Assembly (NCBI GenBank): GCA_937146765.1
Contig: CAKZRP010000066.1
Coordinates: forward strand, 62,001-126,000
Direction: 5' to 3'
DNA: 64,000 nt
Source: an uncultured Paracoccaceae bacterium
GTDB lineage: Bacteria > Pseudomonadota > Alphaproteobacteria > Rhodobacterales > Rhodobacteraceae
In this document: in pieces, positions 24,713 through 32,713 of the stretch
Layout: each line of letters begins with the position of its first letter
Numbering within the stretch: the first letter of the stretch is position 1
Made by a program: the position numbers and the translations under genes
Notes under the pieces: generated by a model
What the model was told of the DNA's origin: nothing
The model's input: only the letters and a program-made list of their open reading frames with translations
The model's database searches: none

Positions 24713-26425
24713 ATGAGCTTTCGCGCACCCGTATCCGACCACCAGTTCCTGCTCACCGAGATCCTCGGGTTTGATCGCATCACCGCGACCGAGCGCTTTG
24801 CCGAGGCCGATGCCGATCTGATGGCGGCGATCCTCACCGAGGCGGGCAAGATGTGCGACGAGGTCATGGCCCCCCTGCAGCGCGGCGGCGATCTGCACCC
24901 GGCGCATCTGGAGAACGGTGTTCTGAGAACCTCGCCGGGTTTTGCTGAGGGCTTCAAGGCCATCGCGGAGGGCGGCTGGATCGGCATGAGCGCCGATCCC
25001 GAATACGGCGGCATGGGCCTGCCGATGTCGCTGACCACCGCAGTCAACGAGATGATGTCGGGCGCGTGTCTGTCGCTGCAACTCGCCCCTTTGATGAGCC
25101 AGGGCCAGATCGAGGCGCTGGAACACCATGCCTCGGAGGCGCTGAAAGAACTCTACCTGCCGAAGCTCATCTCCGGCGAATGGACCGGCACCATGAACCT
25201 GACCGAGCCGCAGGCGGGTTCCGACGTCGGCGCGCTCTCCTCCAAGGCGGAGCGCAACGGCGACGGCACCTATGCGGTCTCGGGGCAGAAAATCTATATC
25301 TCTTGGGGGGATAACGATTTTGCCGGCAATATCTGCCATCTGGTCTTGGCACGCCTGCCGGACGGGGGACCGGGAACCAAGGGCATCTCGCTCTTTCTCG
25401 TGCCCAAATATCTGCCGGATGAAAACGGCAACCCGGGCAAGGCCAATAGCCTCAAGGTCGTCAGCCTTGAGCATAAGATGGGCCTGCACGGCTCGCCCAC
25501 CTGCGTCATGCAGTACGATGGCGCGACCGGCTGGCTCGTGGGGCAGGAGCACGGCGGCATGGCCGCGATGTTCACCATGATGAACAATGCCCGCCTCGGC
25601 GTCGGCGGTCAGGGCGTCGGCGCCGCCGAGGGCGCCTATCAGCACGCGCTGGCCTATGCGCTCGACCGTAAGCAGGGCAAGACCCCGGTTGAGGGCGGCA
25701 CCGGCACCATCATCGACCACGCTGATGTGCGCCGGATGCTGATGGAGATGAAGGCGGATGTCTTTGCCGCCCGCGCCATCATGCTGGCCTGCGCCGGCGC
25801 CATCGACATGGGCACCGCCACGGGCGAGAAAGACTGGAAGACCCGCGCCGCCTTCCTCACCCCGATCGCCAAGGCCTTTGGCACCGAGACCGGCATCCGT
25901 GTCTCTGAACAGGGCGTGCAGGTGCATGGCGGCATGGGCTTTATCGAGGAAACCGGTGCGGCGCAGTTCTACCGTGACGTGCGGGTGACGGCGATCTACG
26001 AGGGCACCAATGGCATTCAGGCCATGGACCTTGTGGCGCGCAAGATGATGGACGGCGGCGAAATGGCCCACCGTCTGATCGACGAGATCGAGGAACAGGC
26101 CGAACGTGCCCGCCCGACCCATCCCAATATGGCCGAGGCGGTCTGGCAGGCCTGTGAAACCCTGCGTGAGGCGACCGAATGGCTGGTCGAAGCCGAGTTG
26201 CAGGACCGCTTTGCCGGGGCGGTGCCCTATCTGATGGCCTTTGCCCGCGTGCTGGGCGGGCATTACCACCTCGCCGCCGCGCTGGCCGACAAGGGCGGCG
26301 CGCGGGAAAAACTGGCGCGCTTCTATATCAAACGGATGCTGCCGCAGCACGCCGCCTATCTGATCCATGCCCGCGAAGGCGCCGCCGGAGCCTTTGCCCT
26401 CACCGCCGAAGAGCTGGCAAGCTGA
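24713..26425 (+). CDS. Acyl-CoA dehydrogenase, DmdC-like
   Basis: A 570-residue FAD flavoprotein that oxidises an acyl-CoA and passes electrons to ETF. Landmarks are TMNLTEPQAGSDVGAL near residue 160 (FAD site), NARLGVGGQGVGAAEG near 290, GVQVHGGMGFIEE near 402, and the catalytic glutamate in AIYEGTNGIQAMDL near 427. The long C-terminal extension and overall wording match the roseobacter DmdC group, whose characterised member oxidises 3-methylmercaptopropionyl-CoA in DMSP breakdown; substrate assignment here is inference, since the group has several paralogues. ETF-QO at 38 kb would be the electron exit. Confidence 0.9.
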   Translation: MSFRAPVSDHQFLLTEILGFDRITATERFAEADADLMAAILTEAGKMCDEVMAPLQRGGDLHPAHLENGVLRTSPGFAEGFKAIAEGGWIGMSADPEYGGMGLPMSLTTAVNEMMSGACLSLQLAPLMSQGQIEALEHHASEALKELYLPKLISGEWTGTMNLTEPQAGSDVGALSSKAERNGDGTYAVSGQKIYISWGDNDFAGNICHLVLARLPDGGPGTKGISLFLVPKYLPDENGNPGKANSLKVVSLEHKMGLHGSPTCVMQYDGATGWLVGQEHGGMAAMFTMMNNARLGVGGQGVGAAEGAYQHALAYALDRKQGKTPVEGGTGTIIDHADVRRMLMEMKADVFAARAIMLACAGAIDMGTATGEKDWKTRAAFLTPIAKAFGTETGIRVSEQGVQVHGGMGFIEETGAAQFYRDVRVTAIYEGTNGIQAMDLVARKMMDGGEMAHRLIDEIEEQAERARPTHPNMAEAVWQACETLREATEWLVEAELQDRFAGAVPYLMAFARVLGGHYHLAAALADKGGAREKLARFYIKRMLPQHAAYLIHAREGAAGAFALTAEELAS

Positions 26426-26438
26426 GGGTTACAGTCTG

Positions 26439-27482
26439 ATGGTCTCTGTCGCCGACGTCACCCCGCGCACCCCTTGGGAAGAGCCGCCCGCCATGGGCGA
26501 AGCCATCGAGGTCGCGGAGGGCGTCCTCTGGATGCGCCTGCCGCTGCCGATGAAGCTCGACCACGTCAATGTCTATGCCTTTGACGAGGGGGATCATTGG
26601 ACCGTGGTCGACACCGGCATGTCCTCCAACAAGACCCGCCGCATCTGGACCGAACTGATGGCGGGCCCCTTGGGCGGCAAGCCGGTAGGCCGCGTCGTGG
26701 TGACCCATCATCACCCCGACCATATCGGCAACGCGGGATGGTTCCAGTCCGAACATGGGGCCGAGCTGGTCACCACCCGCACCGCCTGGCTCTTTGCCCG
26801 GATGCTGACGCTTGATGTGCAGGAGGAATGGCCGCAGGAAACGCTGGCCTATTACCGCAGCGCCGGCATGGACCCGGAGGTCTACGCCGCCCGCCGCGCC
26901 GAGCGGCCGTTCAACTTTTCCGACACGGTCTACCCGATGCCGCTGGGCTTTACTCGCGTGCAGCAGGGCGATGTCTTTCGCATGGGCGGGCGTGACTGGG
27001 ACGTGCATATGGGCAATGGCCACGCGCCGGAACACGCCACATTCTGGAGCCGCGACGACAATCTGGTGCTGACCGGCGATCAGGTGCTCTCCTCGATCAG
27101 TCCCAACATTGGCGTTTACGCGACCGAGCCCGAGGCCGACCCTTTGGCCGAATGGCTGGAGGCCTGCGAGCGGCTGGCGGCCTTGGCGCGGCCCGAGCAT
27201 CTGGCGCTGGGCGGCCACAAGCTGCCCTTCACCCGGCTGCCCCTTCGGATGCGGCAGCTCATTGACAATCACCACGGCGCGCTTGAACGGCTGATGGAGG
27301 TCCTCGACACCCCCAAAAGCGCGGCCGAGTGTTTCCCGACCCTGTTCAAACGCAGCATCGGCCCGGCCGAATACGGCCTCGCGCTGGTGGAGGCGGTGGC
27401 CCATGTCAATCACCTCTACCGCACCGGCAAGGTCTCGCGGAACCGCCGCGCCGACGAGGCCTGGGTTTACCAACGCCTCTGA
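26439..27482 (+). CDS. MBL-fold metallo-hydrolase
   Basis: A 347-residue metallo-beta-lactamase-fold protein. The first metal motif is THHHPDHIGNAGW near residue 90, followed by a later GNGHAPEHATF near 194 and TGDQVLSSISPN near 216 carrying the bridging aspartate. The C-terminal ~80 residues form a helical extension. Substrate is not known; it lies 13 bases after the DmdC-like gene, so the two are probably cotranscribed and it may act on a thioester product. ATG 26439 was chosen over an in-frame start inside the dehydrogenase gene. Confidence 0.87.
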   Translation: MVSVADVTPRTPWEEPPAMGEAIEVAEGVLWMRLPLPMKLDHVNVYAFDEGDHWTVVDTGMSSNKTRRIWTELMAGPLGGKPVGRVVVTHHHPDHIGNAGWFQSEHGAELVTTRTAWLFARMLTLDVQEEWPQETLAYYRSAGMDPEVYAARRAERPFNFSDTVYPMPLGFTRVQQGDVFRMGGRDWDVHMGNGHAPEHATFWSRDDNLVLTGDQVLSSISPNIGVYATEPEADPLAEWLEACERLAALARPEHLALGGHKLPFTRLPLRMRQLIDNHHGALERLMEVLDTPKSAAECFPTLFKRSIGPAEYGLALVEAVAHVNHLYRTGKVSRNRRADEAWVYQRL

Positions 27483-27528
27483 CCCTGCCACCTTGGGGCG
27501 GACAGACGACCCGAGGAAGGCCCCGAAG

Positions 27529-27984
27529 ATGGACGACAAGATCGAGACCAGCGCCGAATTCGCCGAAAGCGCGGCGCTGCCCTGCCACCGCGAGGTGCAC
27601 ACCGACCCCAATGCCCCAGCCGCCCTGCGCGACGTACCTGCGCTGATGCAGCGGGTGCCGGAGGCCAAAAGCCCGGCGCGCTGGGCCTACGAGCGGCTGA
27701 TCCTCTATATTCAGAACTTCGAGAAGACCCTCGACGCCGAACATGAGGTCGCCATGGGCTTTGTCGGCGGTGACGCCGGTGTGCTCCGGATCGAGGGCAT
27801 GGGCTATTTCGACCCCGATATCCTCACCTTCTACGGGAGCGATTCGGAGGGCGGCCGGATGCAGCTCATCCAGCATGTGAGCGAGCTCAACGTGATCCTG
27901 CGCGCGATGGGCAAGCCAAAGCCGGAAGAACCCGCCAAGCGGATCGGGTTTCGACTGGGTAAGGCGCTGGAAGAGCAGGCCTGA
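27529..27984 (+). CDS. DUF6173 family protein
   Basis: A 151-residue soluble protein belonging to a conserved Rhodobacteraceae family without known function (DUF6173 from recall). Characteristic stretches are KSPARWAYERLILYIQNFE near residue 46, AMGFVGGDAGVLRIEGMGYF near 74, and QLIQHVSELNVILRAM near 112, ending in RIGFRLGKALE. There is no signal peptide or membrane helix. It starts 46 bases after the MBL hydrolase. A perfect 11-bp hairpin follows it. Confidence 0.85.
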   Translation: MDDKIETSAEFAESAALPCHREVHTDPNAPAALRDVPALMQRVPEAKSPARWAYERLILYIQNFEKTLDAEHEVAMGFVGGDAGVLRIEGMGYFDPDILTFYGSDSEGGRMQLIQHVSELNVILRAMGKPKPEEPAKRIGFRLGKALEEQA

Positions 27985-27999
27985 CAAGCCAAAACCCGG

Positions 28000-28025
28000 T
28001 TTGGGCGCAGCGTTCTGCGCCCAAA
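28000..28025. terminator. Perfect hairpin after the DUF6173 gene
   Basis: Inverted repeat TTTGGGCGCAG / CTGCGCCCAAA with a four-base CGTT loop, 15 bases past the stop codon. No T-run follows, so termination is likely but not certain. Confidence 0.45.
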
Positions 28026-28117
28026 TGCGGCGAAACCACGCTGCAACAGGGTGGTGACAGCGCTTTTCAAATCCAGTATCACGCCCATGAACCTCTGACG
28101 CGAACAGGATCAAGACG

Positions 28118-28252
28118 ATGGCTGAACACAAGCACGGCACCATGGATATCACCGTTCAGGAAAAAACCTTCGAAAGCTTCATGACCTTCGTGTCGCGCTT
28201 TTGCATCTTCCTGGTGATCTTTGCGATCTTCATGGCGGTTTTCGCCTCCTGA
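28118..28252 (+). CDS. aa3-type cytochrome c oxidase subunit IV
   Basis: A 44-residue single-helix membrane protein (MAEHKHGTMDITVQEKTFES, then a hydrophobic segment FCIFLVIFAIFMAVFA). The N-terminal His-rich MAEHxHGxMDI pattern and the one transmembrane helix match the small subunit IV of the aa3-type oxidase of Rhodobacter and Paracoccus, an accessory subunit of the proton-pumping terminal oxidase. The major subunits are not in the window. It is monocistronic, with a hairpin 90 bases upstream and a strong terminator 15 bases downstream. Confidence 0.88.
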   Translation: MAEHKHGTMDITVQEKTFESFMTFVSRFCIFLVIFAIFMAVFAS

Positions 28253-28267
28253 TCCCACGCCTATTCG

Positions 28268-28304
28268 CGGGGTCTCCGGCTGTCTGGCTGTGAGGCCCCG
28301 TTTT
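28268..28304 (+). terminator. Rho-independent terminator after the oxidase subunit gene
   Basis: Nine-base stem (CGGGGTCTC / GAGGCCCCG, one G-T pair) with a 15-base loop, then TTTTCATTTTT. Confidence 0.85.
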
Positions 28305-28342
28305 CATTTTTCCCAATGACATTTGTCGCGGAGCTTCTCCTG

Positions 28343-28984
28343 ATGCGGATTCCAATGCGGACCCCGATCCTGATCCTTGCGCTCTGCGCCACTCTTGGCG
28401 CCTGTGCCGCCCCCCCTCAGCGTCCTGATGCCGATGCGGAGACCCTGGCGCGCGCGGCCTATCGCGATCCCGGCAATCCCTCGATGACGCTGATCACCGT
28501 GGTCAACAACCGCAGCGGCGGCGGGGCGCATACCGCCTTGATGGTCAATGCCTCCGAGCAAGTGATCTTTGACCCGGCGGGCTCCTTTTATGCCGATATC
28601 GTGCCGGAGCGCGAGGATGTGCTCTATGGGGTGTCGCCGCGGATCTTTCAGGCCTATCGCAGCGCCCATGCGCGCGAGACGTTCCACGTGGTCAGCCAGA
28701 AGATCGACCTGACACCGGAGCAGGCCCAACGGGCCTATCAGCTGGTGACCAGCAATGGCCGGGTGCCGGGCGCCCTATGCGCCAATGCGACCTCCTCGTT
28801 GCTGCGCCAGATCCCGGGGTTCGAGCAGATCGACGTGACCTATTATCCGGTCAAGCTGCAGGAGCAATTCGCGGCGTTGCCGGGGGTCGAAACCGATGTC
28901 TATTACGAGAATGACAGCGAAGACCTGCAAAAGGGTCTGGCAGTTGGCAACGCGGCACTGAACCAGAACGCGGCAACCAACTAA
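28343..28984 (+). CDS. Lipoprotein, possibly a permuted papain-like (YiiX/NlpC-type) protein
   Basis: A 213-residue protein with a lipoprotein signal (lipobox LGAC, mature Cys near residue 21), so it is membrane-anchored in the envelope. The mature part shows GGGAHTALMVNASEQVIFDP and, about 85 residues later, VPGALCANATSSLLRQI. A His in a strand preceding a Cys at a helix start is the order used by permuted NlpC/P60 (YiiX/LRAT-like) hydrolases; this reading is inference and the third residue is not obvious. The start at 28343 has GGAG nine bases upstream; 28316 is also in frame. Confidence 0.75.
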   Translation: MRIPMRTPILILALCATLGACAAPPQRPDADAETLARAAYRDPGNPSMTLITVVNNRSGGGAHTALMVNASEQVIFDPAGSFYADIVPEREDVLYGVSPRIFQAYRSAHARETFHVVSQKIDLTPEQAQRAYQLVTSNGRVPGALCANATSSLLRQIPGFEQIDVTYYPVKLQEQFAALPGVETDVYYENDSEDLQKGLAVGNAALNQNAATN

Positions 28985-29020
28985 GCGCTGCCGCTGCCCC
29001 GCTTTGGTGCCGGGCAGCGC
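28985..29020. terminator. Hairpin between convergent genes
   Basis: GCGCTGCC / GGCAGCGC arms with a 20-base loop, starting one base after the lipoprotein stop and five bases before the azlD stop. It could serve both strands; no T-run is present. Confidence 0.35.
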
Positions 29021-29024
29021 GGTG

Positions 29025-29369
29025 TTATCCGAAGAGAAACATCAGCCCCCAGAGGCTGCCTGCGCCGGTCGCCATGGCCAGCAGCACGTTGCGGCTCAGG
29101 GCGGCGACGGCAAAGGTCAAGGCCGCTACCGAGAAATGCAGCAGGCTCGGCGCGCCCTCGGTCGGGGCGGGCCAGATCACCAAGGGCGTGACCAGCGCCG
29201 GGATGATCGCCACCGCCGTATAGCGCAGGTGCCGCATCACCCAATCGGGCATCGCCCGGTTGCCGACCAGTCCGATAAAGGCAAAGCGCAGCCCGAAAGA
29301 GCCAATCGCCAGCCCGGCAATCACAATCCACAGGGTGGTTTTGTCAAAGACCATCTCAGGACCAGTCAT
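29025..29369 (-). CDS. azlD: AzlD family branched-chain amino-acid export subunit
   Basis: A 114-residue membrane protein with three or four hydrophobic helices (LWIVIAGLAIGSFGLRFAFI, AVAIIPALVTPLVIW, AALTFAVAALS). The RFAFIGLVG and LRYTAVAIIPALV pieces are typical of AzlD, the small partner of AzlC in a branched-chain (and analogue) amino-acid exporter. The ATG at 29369 overlaps the azlC stop by four bases, so the two subunits are translationally coupled. Confidence 0.9.
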   Translation of the reverse strand: MTGPEMVFDKTTLWIVIAGLAIGSFGLRFAFIGLVGNRAMPDWVMRHLRYTAVAIIPALVTPLVIWPAPTEGAPSLLHFSVAALTFAVAALSRNVLLAMATGAGSLWGLMFLFG

Positions 29370-30094
29370 CCGCGTGTCTCCGCTTTGGCGTCGCGCCGGG
29401 CGAACCACAGTTCCGCCTGCGCGCCGGCCATCATGCCGGCAAGGCCCGCAATGATCAGGCCAAGGTTATAGGGCATCAGGGCTGCCGGCAGCGAGACCGC
29501 GCAGGCCACAAAACAGGCCACCACATGGGCCGGGGTGCGCAGCATCGGGCCGATCATCGACAAAAACGCAATGGGCAGCACAAAATCGAGGCCGAGGCTG
29601 TCGGGGATCGAGGCACCCACCAGCGCGCCGGTCACCGTGGCGATCATCCAAGCGGGGGCCACCAGACTGTTGGTGCCAAAGAAATAGGCCATCCGTTCGC
29701 GCGTGGTCCAGTCCTGCCGCCGCTCAAACTCGATCATCGACAGGGCATAGGATTGATCCACCGTGACATAGGCCGCACAGGCCCGCTGCCAGAGGGGCGC
29801 ATCGCCCAGATAAGGCGTGAGCGAGGCGGAATACATCGCCACCCGCAGGTTCACCGCAAGGGCCGAGATCAGCACGATCAGCGTTGGTGTATGTTCCTGC
29901 ATCAGTTGCAGGGCGGTGAACTGGGCCGAGCCGGCAAAGACCGCGAGGCTGAAGGAGAGTGCTTCCGCGACGTTCAGACCTGCCTCGGCCGCAAGCACCC
30001 CGAACAGCAGACCAAAGGGGCCGGAGACCAGCACAAAAGGGGCGCTGTCGCGGCAGCCCTTCCAGAAGGCGGATTTCGCGGTGGAGATTGTCAT
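29366..30094 (-). CDS. azlC: AzlC family branched-chain amino-acid exporter, large subunit
   Basis: A 242-residue inner-membrane protein of the AzlC family with about seven helices. The conserved N-terminal block FGLLFGVLAAEAGLNVAEAL and LAVFAGSAQFTALQLM, and RVAMYSASLTPYL near residue 84, are diagnostic. With AzlD it exports branched-chain amino acids. It is divergent from fdhD, with only 25 bases between the two start codons, so their promoters must overlap or lie within coding sequence. Confidence 0.93.
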   Translation of the reverse strand: MTISTAKSAFWKGCRDSAPFVLVSGPFGLLFGVLAAEAGLNVAEALSFSLAVFAGSAQFTALQLMQEHTPTLIVLISALAVNLRVAMYSASLTPYLGDAPLWQRACAAYVTVDQSYALSMIEFERRQDWTTRERMAYFFGTNSLVAPAWMIATVTGALVGASIPDSLGLDFVLPIAFLSMIGPMLRTPAHVVACFVACAVSLPAALMPYNLGLIIAGLAGMMAGAQAELWFARRDAKAETRG

Positions 30095-30119
30095 GGCGGG
30101 GCCTTAGGTTAGATGGGAC

Positions 30120-31031
30120 ATGGCTACGCGGGTTGGAGGCGCTTGGCAATTGGCAAAACTTAACCTGTCAACCGAATACCGGATTGCACCCGATCCGGGC
30201 AACCCGCGCCTCACGCGCAAAGTTGTGGGCACCGATCACCTCGGGGCTGAGACCGAGATTTCCGTGGTCGAGGAACGCCCGCTGACCATTTACCTCAACC
30301 GGCAAGAGATCGTCACCGCGATGACGATCGGCGATTATCCGGAGTATCTGGCACTCGGGTTTCTGAAAAATCAGGGGATGCTCGGGCCCGAAGATGTGGT
30401 GACCCGCGTTGATTATGACGAGGAGATCGAGACCGTGGTGGTGCGCACCGAAGTCGAGACCTCGCATGAGGAAAAGCTGCAGAAAAAGACCCGCACCTCG
30501 GGCTGCGCGGTGGGCACGGTCTTTGGCGATATGATGGCGGGGCTGGAGGGCGTGAACCTGCCGCAGGTGGAGGTGAAGACGTCGTGGCTCTATGCGCTGG
30601 CGCATGAGATCAACCGCACTCCCTCGCTCTATCTCGAGGCGGGCGCGATCCATGGCACGGTGCTGTGCTGCAAGGATCAACCGCTGGTCTATATGGAGGA
30701 CGTGGGCCGCCACAACGCGGTGGACAAGATCGCCGGCTGGATGCTGTCGGAAGGGGCGGAGGCGGGGGATAAGATCCTTTATACCACCGGGCGGCTCACC
30801 TCGGAGATGGTGATCAAGACGGCGATGATGGGCATCCCGGTGCTGGCCTCGCGGTCTGGATTCACCGCCTGGGGCGTCGAGATCGCGCGGCAAGTTGGGC
30901 TGACCCTGATCGGTCGGATGCGCGGGCAGAGGTTTGTCTGTCTGGCGGGCGAGGAGCGGCTGGTGCGCGATGTGGACCCCTCTGCGATGCCAGAAGAAGA
31001 CAAGAAACACCGCCGCAAGAGCGCGGATTGA
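30120..31031 (+). CDS. fdhD: Formate dehydrogenase accessory sulfurtransferase FdhD
   Basis: Carries sulfur from the cysteine desulfurase to the molybdenum cofactor of formate dehydrogenase. The 303-residue protein shows the family's EDVGRHNAVDKIAGW motif near residue 197, GRLTSEMVIK near 223 and SRSGFTAWGVEIAR near 245. The loop usually reading CGxCG is SGCAVGTVFG here (near 128), leaving one cysteine. It heads a molybdenum-cofactor run continuing to moeA. Start 30120 is set by the family-like N-terminus; no better in-frame start exists upstream. Confidence 0.93.
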   Translation: MATRVGGAWQLAKLNLSTEYRIAPDPGNPRLTRKVVGTDHLGAETEISVVEERPLTIYLNRQEIVTAMTIGDYPEYLALGFLKNQGMLGPEDVVTRVDYDEEIETVVVRTEVETSHEEKLQKKTRTSGCAVGTVFGDMMAGLEGVNLPQVEVKTSWLYALAHEINRTPSLYLEAGAIHGTVLCCKDQPLVYMEDVGRHNAVDKIAGWMLSEGAEAGDKILYTTGRLTSEMVIKTAMMGIPVLASRSGFTAWGVEIARQVGLTLIGRMRGQRFVCLAGEERLVRDVDPSAMPEEDKKHRRKSAD

Positions 31032-31129
31032 CCGCGCGGGGGGCAGCGTGCCTCCGGGCCATCGAGGCCCCTCGGCGCGCGTCGCGGCTGTGCCGCTCTG
31101 CGTGCGCCGTGAGCGGATGGGGTTGAACC

Positions 31130-31588
31130 ATGGGACGTGATTTTGGGATGTGGATCGTTGCGGGTTTTATGGCGTGGATAGTGGTCGGTTTCTTTGCGCT
31201 TGCGATCTTTTGGAAGATGAAGTCGACCTTGGGGCGCTATTTTAGCGCAATGGAGACGACCCCTTGGCAGCACCGCGCCGCACTGGGGTGGCGACGTGAA
31301 AACCCGATTGTGCCGACACTGGGTGTTCGCCAAGAGTACTCGCATCGCAGATTGATTTGGCGGCTTACGCTTTGGGGGCCTCCGCCACAGCTCGTGCACT
31401 CGCGAGAGGCGTTGTCGGCCCTGCGGTCCTATCGGAGCTTCGCTCTTTCGGTCTATTTCACTCAGGCGCTCGTGGTGGTGTTGATGGGGCTATTTTTCAC
31501 GTGGGCATTTTTCTGGCTCAGCTTAGGCCTCACATTGGCGGCAGCATTGGTGTTGCGGCCTGACTCTTGGACGGAGAAGGTGACATGA
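31130..31588 (+). CDS. Hypothetical membrane protein between fdhD and mobA
   Basis: A 152-residue protein with an N-terminal helix (about 7-28, WIVAGFMAWIVVGFFALAIFW) and a C-terminal helical pair (about 108-143, YFTQALVVVLMGLFFTWAFF). The middle is basic and soluble. I do not recognise the family. Base composition is less GC-rich and codon choice less biased than in the flanking genes, consistent with a young or transferred gene. Its TGA overlaps the mobA ATG by four bases, so it is part of the operon despite its unrelated appearance. Confidence 0.7.
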   Translation: MGRDFGMWIVAGFMAWIVVGFFALAIFWKMKSTLGRYFSAMETTPWQHRAALGWRRENPIVPTLGVRQEYSHRRLIWRLTLWGPPPQLVHSREALSALRSYRSFALSVYFTQALVVVLMGLFFTWAFFWLSLGLTLAAALVLRPDSWTEKVT

Positions 31589-32223
31589 CCCAACCCCTTG
31601 GCGTGATCCTCGCAGGTGGCCTCGCGACCCGGATGGGCGGCGGTGACAAGGGGCTGTTGTCCTTGGGCGGGCAGAGCCTGTTGACCCGGGTGATCGACCG
31701 GCTGGCGCCGCAGGTGGCGGGGCTGGCGCTCAACGCCAACGGGGATGCGGCGCGGTTTGCGGGGCTGGGGTTGCCGGTGGTCGCGGATACGATCGAGGGC
31801 TTTGCCGGGCCTTTGGCGGGCGTGCTTGCGGGGCTCGATTGGGCGGCGGAGCAAGGCGCACAGGCGATTGTCACCGCCGCTGCCGACACGCCGTTTTTCC
31901 CCACCGATCTGGTGGCAAGGCTGATGGCCGCCGCCGAGGGGCAGGTGCATCCGCTGGTGCTGGCGACCACACCAAAGAGCGGCGATGAGATGCTGAAATC
32001 CGGCGGCAAGGGGCGGGTGAATCGCCACCCGACCTTTGGCCTCTGGCCCGTTGCCCTGCGCGACGACCTGCGCGCGGCGCTGGAGGCGGGGTTGCGCAAG
32101 GTGGTGCTCTGGACCGATCAGCACGGTGGGCGCGAGGCCCTGTTTGAGGCGGAGCCCTTTGATCCCTTCTTCAACGTCAACAGGCCAGAAGATCTGGCGC
32201 GGGCGGAGGCGCTGTTGCGATGA
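31585..32223 (+). CDS. mobA: Molybdenum cofactor guanylyltransferase
   Basis: Transfers GMP from GTP to molybdenum-molybdopterin, forming the MGD cofactor of DMSO-reductase-family enzymes. The 212-residue protein has the nucleotide-binding start VILAGGLATRMGGGDKGLLS near residue 7 and the TAAADTPFF metal motif near 93, then FNVNRPEDLARAE at the end. Start at 31585 (overlapping the upstream stop) gives the standard N-terminus. It overlaps mobB by four bases. Confidence 0.95.
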   Translation: MTQPLGVILAGGLATRMGGGDKGLLSLGGQSLLTRVIDRLAPQVAGLALNANGDAARFAGLGLPVVADTIEGFAGPLAGVLAGLDWAAEQGAQAIVTAAADTPFFPTDLVARLMAAAEGQVHPLVLATTPKSGDEMLKSGGKGRVNRHPTFGLWPVALRDDLRAALEAGLRKVVLWTDQHGGREALFEAEPFDPFFNVNRPEDLARAEALLR

Positions 32224-32711
32224 AACTCTTCGGCGTCACCGGCTGGAAGAACAACGGCAAGACCGGGCTGATGGAGCGGCTGGTGGCGGAATTCTGCGCG
32301 CGCGGCCTGACGGTCTCGACCCTGAAACACGCCCATCACGCCACCGATGTGGACCAGCCCGGCACCGACAGTTTCCGCCACCGCGCGGCGGGGGCGGCGG
32401 AAGTGGTGCTGGCCTCGCCCAACCGGGTTGCGATCATGCAGGAGCTGCGCGGGGCCGAAGAACCCTCGCTGACAGAGCTCCTCGCCCGGATGCGGCCGGT
32501 CGATCTGATCCTGATCGAGGGCTTCAAACGCGAACTGCATCCGAAGATCGAGGCGCATCGGGCCGAGGCAGGTAAGCCCTTGATCGCGCTGGATGATCCG
32601 ACGATCCGGGCGGTGGCCTCGGACGTGGCGCTGGACTTGGACCGGCCGGTGTTTGATCTTGAGGACACGCAAGGGATTGCTGATTTCATCGCGGCGGAAC
32701 TGAGCCTCTGA
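32220..32711 (+). CDS. mobB: Molybdopterin-guanine dinucleotide biosynthesis protein B
   Basis: GTP-binding partner of MobA that aids MGD synthesis. The 163-residue protein has a P-loop near the N-terminus (GVTGWKNNGKTGLM, residues 4-17), the HAHHATDVDQPGTDSFRH segment, and the Walker B-like LILIEGFKRELHPKIE near 96. Length is normal. It overlaps mobA by four bases and is followed after two bases by a gene of unknown function that starts with GTG. Confidence 0.93.
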   Translation: MKLFGVTGWKNNGKTGLMERLVAEFCARGLTVSTLKHAHHATDVDQPGTDSFRHRAAGAAEVVLASPNRVAIMQELRGAEEPSLTELLARMRPVDLILIEGFKRELHPKIEAHRAEAGKPLIALDDPTIRAVASDVALDLDRPVFDLEDTQGIADFIAAELSL

Positions 32712-32713
32712 CC

